From the NCBI RefSeq assembly GCF_007971025.1, contig NZ_CP042436.1, positions 310,001-374,000 on the forward strand: a DNA stretch of 64,000 nt, written 5' to 3'. Every line of letters begins with the position of its first letter. Positions within the stretch are counted from its first letter, which is position 1. Both the position numbers and the translations under genes were made by a program. The notes beneath the pieces were generated by a model. The model was given only the letters and a program-made list of their open reading frames with translations, was not told the DNA's origin and did no database searches. This DNA is from Mucilaginibacter ginsenosidivorans. Lineage in GTDB: Bacteria > Bacteroidota > Bacteroidia > Sphingobacteriales > Sphingobacteriaceae. Shown piece after piece: positions 60,692 to 64,000 of the stretch.

Positions 60692-61621
60692 TCAGGGTTT
60701 TATTTTACCCAGCTTTTCTGCCATCACCTCGCTTATCCTGCGGTACGAATCAAAGGTCCAGCCTGCCACATGCGGGGTTAACAGCACCTTGCCCGACTGC
60801 CTTAATTCTTCATACCAGGCCTGTTCGCCTAAAGCAGGGAACTTCTCGGTTTCAAGCACATCAAGGCCCGCTCCTAATACCTTTCCCTGTTTGATCGCGT
60901 TCAATACCGCCTGCGTCTTTACCACTTTACCACGCGATGTATTCAATAAAAAGATCGGCTTTTTGAAATGAAACAGGTATTCGTCGTCAACCAGTCCGTC
61001 TGTCTCCGGCGTAAGCGGCACGTGCAGGCTCAAAACATCCGAATGCTTCACAATTTCCTCCATGCTTACTTCGCGGGCGTACTGATCGCTAAAGCCGGTT
61101 TTGTATTTATCATAAGCTATCACGTTCACCCCAAAGCCTGACAATTTTTTAGCGAAGCTGCTCCCCATAAAGCCATAGCCGATGATACCTACTGTCTTAT
61201 CTTTCAGCTCATATCCGCGGTTTGCTTCGCGTTTCCACTGGCCGTTGCGTATCTCGGCATCGGCGCGGTTAAAGTTATTCATCAGGCTCAGCAGCATGCC
61301 TATCGCATGTTCGCCCACGGCATCCATATTACCTTCGGGAGCGTTGATCAGGATAATTCCTTTTTCGCGGGCATAATCCTCATCAATATTATCCATACCG
61401 GCCCCGGCACGACAGATAAATTCTAGTTTGGTACTCAGGTCGAGCACTTTCCTGTCCACCAAAAACTTGGAACGTATCACTATACCCTCATAATCAGCAA
61501 GAATGGCGTACGCTTCTTCCGGTTTTATGGTTGGCCGGTAATCGCAGTGGTAGCCCATAGCTTCGGCCTGTTCTATGAAGATCGGGTGGATGTCATCGAC
61601 GATCAATATATTCTTATTCAT
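60692..61621 (-). CDS. D-isomer-specific 2-hydroxyacid dehydrogenase
   Basis: A 309-residue NAD-dependent dehydrogenase of the SerA/hydroxypyruvate-reductase family. The NAD motif is VGIIGYGFMGSSFAKKL, with DKYKTGF as the cofactor-specificity loop. Catalytic residues are Arg in LLNTSRGKVVKT, Glu in LDVLETEKFP and His in LTPHVAGWT. There is no ACT regulatory domain, so it is the short form; D-3-phosphoglycerate or another 2-hydroxyacid is possible. It is directly followed upstream by rsmA (2 bp between genes) and ends at the terminator near 60577. Confidence 0.92.
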   Translation of the reverse strand: MNKNILIVDDIHPIFIEQAEAMGYHCDYRPTIKPEEAYAILADYEGIVIRSKFLVDRKVLDLSTKLEFICRAGAGMDNIDEDYAREKGIILINAPEGNMDAVGEHAIGMLLSLMNNFNRADAEIRNGQWKREANRGYELKDKTVGIIGYGFMGSSFAKKLSGFGVNVIAYDKYKTGFSDQYAREVSMEEIVKHSDVLSLHVPLTPETDGLVDDEYLFHFKKPIFLLNTSRGKVVKTQAVLNAIKQGKVLGAGLDVLETEKFPALGEQAWYEELRQSGKVLLTPHVAGWTFDSYRRISEVMAEKLGKIKP

Positions 61622-61623
61622 TA

Positions 61624-62403
61624 TTACCTGCTTTCAGCAATCTTATTCGTCAAACTAACAAAATCTGCCACACTCAGCCGCTCGGCACGCAGATCGAGCA
61701 GCGGCTCATCGGTCATTTTCTCTTTATTCACCAGGGATGATACCGCGTTCCGCAACGTTTTCCTGCGCTGGTTAAACCCGGCCTTCACCACCTGCCAGAA
61801 AAGCTTCTCGTCGCAGTCCAGCTCGGCTACTTCGTTCCGCGTTAGCCGTATCACTGCCGACAGCACCTTTGGCGGCGGATTAAACACCCCTGCTTTCACC
61901 GTAAACAAATATTCTATCTTATAATATGCCTGCAAAAACACGCTCAATATGCCATATTCCTTACTGCCGGGTTTGGCGGCGCAGCGTTCGGCAACTTCCT
62001 TCTGGAACATCCCCACAACCTCAACCACCTGCTGCCGGCTATCCAGCACCTTGAATAATATCTGCGACGATATGTTGTAAGGGAAATTACCAATAATGCC
62101 AAACTTCCCCGGGAAAACCTTACCAAAATCCATTTCCAGAAAGTCGTCATTGATCAGGCGCTCGCCTAACTGGGGGTACTTTTTTTGCAGGAACTCGTAC
62201 GACTCCGTATCAATATCTATCAGGTAAGTTTCCAAATCGAGGCGCTGTAACAGAAAGTCGGAAAGGATGCCCATTCCGGGACCCACCTCCAGTACCTGGC
62301 TGTAGCCACCGGTAAGCTGAAGGCTGCCAACTATCTTAGCGGCTATATTTTTATCCGTCAAAAAGTGCTGGCCCAGGTGCTTCTTTGCCCTTACTACTGT
62401 CAT
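61624..62403 (-). CDS. rsmA: 16S rRNA (A1518/A1519) dimethyltransferase
   Basis: RsmA (KsgA) dimethylates two adjacent adenosines in 16S helix 45 late in 30S assembly. The 259-residue protein shows KKHLGQHFLTDKNIAAKIV, SAM motif I LEVGPGMGILSDFLL, DIDTESYEFL and the catalytic motif IGNFPYNISSQILF (NxPY). Normal length. It is the first gene of a two-gene operon with the dehydrogenase 2 bp downstream and is divergent from pdxA across a palindromic control region at 62421-62443. Confidence 0.96.
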   Translation of the reverse strand: MTVVRAKKHLGQHFLTDKNIAAKIVGSLQLTGGYSQVLEVGPGMGILSDFLLQRLDLETYLIDIDTESYEFLQKKYPQLGERLINDDFLEMDFGKVFPGKFGIIGNFPYNISSQILFKVLDSRQQVVEVVGMFQKEVAERCAAKPGSKEYGILSVFLQAYYKIEYLFTVKAGVFNPPPKVLSAVIRLTRNEVAELDCDEKLFWQVVKAGFNQRRKTLRNAVSSLVNKEKMTDEPLLDLRAERLSVADFVSLTNKIAESR

Positions 62404-62420
62404 TTTTACCTCAATTACAG

Positions 62421-62443
62421 GCGCAAATTATGCATATTTGCGC
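62421..62443. promoter_or_regulatory. Near-perfect palindrome between rsmA and pdxA
   Basis: GCGCAAATTATGCATATTTG followed by CGC is almost its own reverse complement over 23 bp. It lies 18 bp upstream of rsmA and contains ATATTTG and CATAATTTG motifs resembling back-to-back -7 boxes, so it could be an operator or overlapping promoter core. Confidence 0.4.
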
Positions 62444-62455
62444 TTTAATCAGGAA

Positions 62456-62489
62456 TTTGCATACCTAAATTCTTTATTTGCATCTTTGT
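62456..62489 (+). promoter_or_regulatory. Predicted pdxA promoter
   Basis: CATCTTTG at 62482-62489 (one mismatch to TAnnTTTG) with TTTG about 21 nt upstream near 62456-62459. The transcript would carry the two repeat elements 62490-62610 as its 5' UTR. Confidence 0.4.
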
Positions 62490-62491
62490 GA

Positions 62492-62572
62492 AGTTGTACG
62501 TGTGACGTTATACGTTGTACGTAATAAGCAGATCAAAACGTAAAACGTCCAACGTAGAACGTATAACAAGCT
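62492..62572. repeat. Word-repeat palindrome (word ACGTTATACGTTGTACGT)
   Basis: Left arm GTTGTACGTGTGACGTTATA and CGTTGTACGTAATA; right arm AACGTAAAACGTCCAACGTA and GAACGTATAACAA, its near reverse complement. Each arm contains the ACGT word three to four times. Confidence 0.85.
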
Positions 62573-62610
62573 AATCGGTGCAATCAAAAAATCATCGGTG
62601 AAATCATAAC
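62573..62610 (+). repeat. Direct word repeat ATCGGTGCAATCA before pdxA
   Basis: ATCGGTGCAATCA and ATCGGTGAAATCA occur in tandem, ending 8 nt before the pdxA ATG. The same word forms the right arm of the element before metH (43894-43989). Confidence 0.7.
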
Positions 62611-62614
62611 AATA

Positions 62615-63670
62615 ATGAGCGAGAAACTAAAAATAGGCATAAGTATAGGCGATGTTAACGGCATAGGGCTCGAGGTGATCATCAAAACCCTGGCCGACTC
62701 TAAAGTACTGGATTACTGCACACCCATAGTTTACGGCCAAACCAAAATAGCCTCCTTTCACCGCCGGGCTATCAATATCAACGACTTCAATTTCCATGTC
62801 ATCAACCACGCTTCGCAGGCGCAGCACCGCAAGGCAAACATGATCAATTGCTGGGAGGAGGACGTAAAGATAGACCTGGGGCAGATAAACGAAACCGGGG
62901 GTAAATACGCCCTTATATCATTACAGCGCGCCACCGACGACCTGCTGCGCGGCGACATCGACGCGCTGGTGACCGCCCCTATCAATAAGGACAACATCCA
63001 GGGCGAGGAGTTTAAGTTCCCCGGCCATACCGAATATTTGCAGGAACGCGCCGGCGCCACCGAATCGCTGATGTTTTTGGTGAGCGACACCCTGCGCGTG
63101 GGCGTGGTTACCGGGCATATCCCCCTCCATTCCGTTGCGCAAAGCGTTACCACCGAAAAGATACTGGCCAAGCTGAAGCTGATGGACGCCAGCCTGCGTA
63201 ACGATTTTTGGATACAGCGCCCCAAAATAGCCGTGCTGGGCCTTAACCCCCATGCCGGCGACAACGGCCTGATCGGCGACGAGGAGCAAACCACCATCAT
63301 CCCCGCCATACAGGAGGCTAAGGCCAACGATATACTGGCCTTTGGCCCCTACCCGGCCGACGGCTTTTTCGCCAATGCATCGTACCATAAGTTTGATGCC
63401 GTACTGGCCATGTACCACGACCAGGGCCTGGTACCGTTCAAACAGATAGCCTTCGAATCGGGGGTGAACTTTACGGCGGGATTAAGCTTTGTGCGTACCT
63501 CGCCCGACCATGGCACCGCTTACGACATTGCCGGCCAGAACCTTGCCTCCGCCGACTCGTTCCGCGAGGCGCTGTTTACCGCCATCCACATTGTCAAACA
63601 CCGCCGCGAAACCGCTGTACTCACCGAAAACCCATTAGTGATAACCAAGCTGAGCCGCGACCGGGATTGA
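62615..63670 (+). CDS. pdxA: 4-hydroxythreonine-4-phosphate dehydrogenase
   Basis: PdxA oxidises 4-hydroxythreonine phosphate in the DXP-independent branch of pyridoxal 5'-phosphate synthesis. The 351-residue protein shows IGISIGDVNGIGLEVIIKTL, the metal-binding histidines in KFPGHTEYLQERAG and GLNPHAGDNGLIG, and MYHDQGLVPFKQIAFESGVNFTAGLSFVRTSPDHGTAYDIAG. Normal length. The DUF177-rpmF genes that commonly follow pdxA in this phylum are not present within the remaining 330 bp. Confidence 0.96.
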   Translation: MSEKLKIGISIGDVNGIGLEVIIKTLADSKVLDYCTPIVYGQTKIASFHRRAININDFNFHVINHASQAQHRKANMINCWEEDVKIDLGQINETGGKYALISLQRATDDLLRGDIDALVTAPINKDNIQGEEFKFPGHTEYLQERAGATESLMFLVSDTLRVGVVTGHIPLHSVAQSVTTEKILAKLKLMDASLRNDFWIQRPKIAVLGLNPHAGDNGLIGDEEQTTIIPAIQEAKANDILAFGPYPADGFFANASYHKFDAVLAMYHDQGLVPFKQIAFESGVNFTAGLSFVRTSPDHGTAYDIAGQNLASADSFREALFTAIHIVKHRRETAVLTENPLVITKLSRDRD

Positions 63671-63775
63671 GCGGAAAGCTAAAGGCAGAAAGCGTAAAGC
63701 TTTTACATACTAAAGACCAAAGCAGAAGGATAAACAAGCTTTCTGCTTTGGTCTTTCCGCTTTCAGCTTAAGGGA
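63669..63775. repeat. Word-repeat palindrome after pdxA (word GGAAAGCTAAAGGCAG)
   Basis: It begins within the pdxA stop. An inner perfect inverted repeat, AAAGACCAAAGCAGAA (63712-63727) and TTCTGCTTTGGTCTTT (63741-63756), is nested in outer arms AGCGGAAAGCTAAAGGCAGA and CCGCTTTCAGCTTAAG. It shares TTCTGCTTTGGTCT exactly with the element at 27872-27943. Confidence 0.85.
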
Positions 63776-63953
63776 GGGTTAACATGGTTTACACTTTCTC
63801 GTGCACGCATCTGTTTAAAATATTGATTATCAGTTAATTAAGTAAATTTTACACCAAAAGGTGTTAACCATAAAATTGCAGCGCGGGCGGCCATTTTATA
63901 AATTACGGCGCGGGCGGCGGCCGGATGCCCCCGGAAGCTGCCAGGGCGAAATT
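63776..63953. other. Intergenic region, GC-rich end, nothing assigned
   Basis: No convincing gene. GTTAACATGGTTTACAC (63779-63795) and ACACC AAAAGGTGTTAACC (about 63850-63870) are loosely inverted. From about 63880 the sequence turns GC-rich (GCGCGGGCGGCGGCC), unlike the usual intergenic AT richness. Confidence 0.3.
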
Positions 63954-64000
63954 TCATTTTTTTGACTGTTTCTGCCCCAGGTTGGCTAATGCTGCCTCAA
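63954..64000 (-). CDS. Possible 3' end of a leftward gene
   Basis: Reading leftward from the window edge, 15 codons (EAALANLGQKQSKK) lead to TGA at 63954. The short charged, Lys-rich end looks like a normal C-terminus, but there is too little to identify. Confidence 0.3.
   Translation of the reverse strand, partial: EAALANLGQKQSKK

Overview
The window looks like chromosomal DNA of a Bacteroidota bacterium, most likely Sphingobacteriaceae (Mucilaginibacter/Pedobacter-like). The reasons are Bacteroidota-type -7 promoter boxes (TAnnTTTG), almost no Shine-Dalgarno sequences, and typical family content: GH97/GH16/GH5 enzymes, DUF3857 proteins, a ligase-associated DExH helicase, DUF5009-type acyltransferase, Lrp, Tex and a GreA-HIT pair. 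There is no phage, no IS element and no CRISPR array.

Layout. 1-3.1 kb: leftward trp operon (trpE, trpG, partial trpC) behind a leader that encodes a short peptide with tandem Trp codons and an intrinsic terminator, i.e. a classical attenuator. 3.1-15 kb: membrane protein, two secreted amidohydrolase-like proteins, a decayed small secreted gene, anmK, an acyltransferase and an M16 peptidase. 15-18.8 kb: DExH helicase carrying an in-frame repeat insertion, a 32-residue membrane peptide, and msrB. 18.9-26.5 kb: a lipid-modification cluster (desaturase, DUF1475, DUF1295, two cyclopropane-synthase-like methyltransferases, alpha/beta hydrolase, FAD oxidoreductase, DUF1365). 26.5-35.3 kb: MFS transporter, molybdopterin oxidoreductase with its cytochrome b, DUF1223 protein, ECF sigma/anti-sigma pair with HAD, Met/Lys-rich peptide and peroxiredoxin, and modABC. 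35.5-39.7 kb: GH5-GH16-GH97. 40.2-40.6 kb: two strange tandem tRNA-like genes. 41-49 kb: lrp, tex, and a SAM-I riboswitch-metH-(four-helix-bundle gene)-metF operon. 49-64 kb: AI-2E exporter, HAD, CsbD-like, beta-barrel, three tandem DUF3857 proteins, aat, ruvC, HIT, greA, a 2-hydroxyacid dehydrogenase, rsmA and pdxA.

Two things stand out. First, at least a dozen intergenic spots hold imperfect palindromes whose arms are built from two to four iterations of a short word; the word differs between most loci. Several fill exactly the gap between a stop and a start codon, one sits in frame inside the helicase, and at 47.7-48.2 kb the two arms enclose a four-helix-bundle (S23/IVS) gene between metH and metF, with one arm translated as the protein's C-terminal tail. 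This has the logic of a mobile family with one protein-coding member and many non-coding ones. Second, two tandem type II tRNA-like genes have ~44-nt branched variable arms, a GTC anticodon and compensatory base changes between copies.

All calls come from reading the sequence; no database search or folding program was run. Family names rest on motif recognition.
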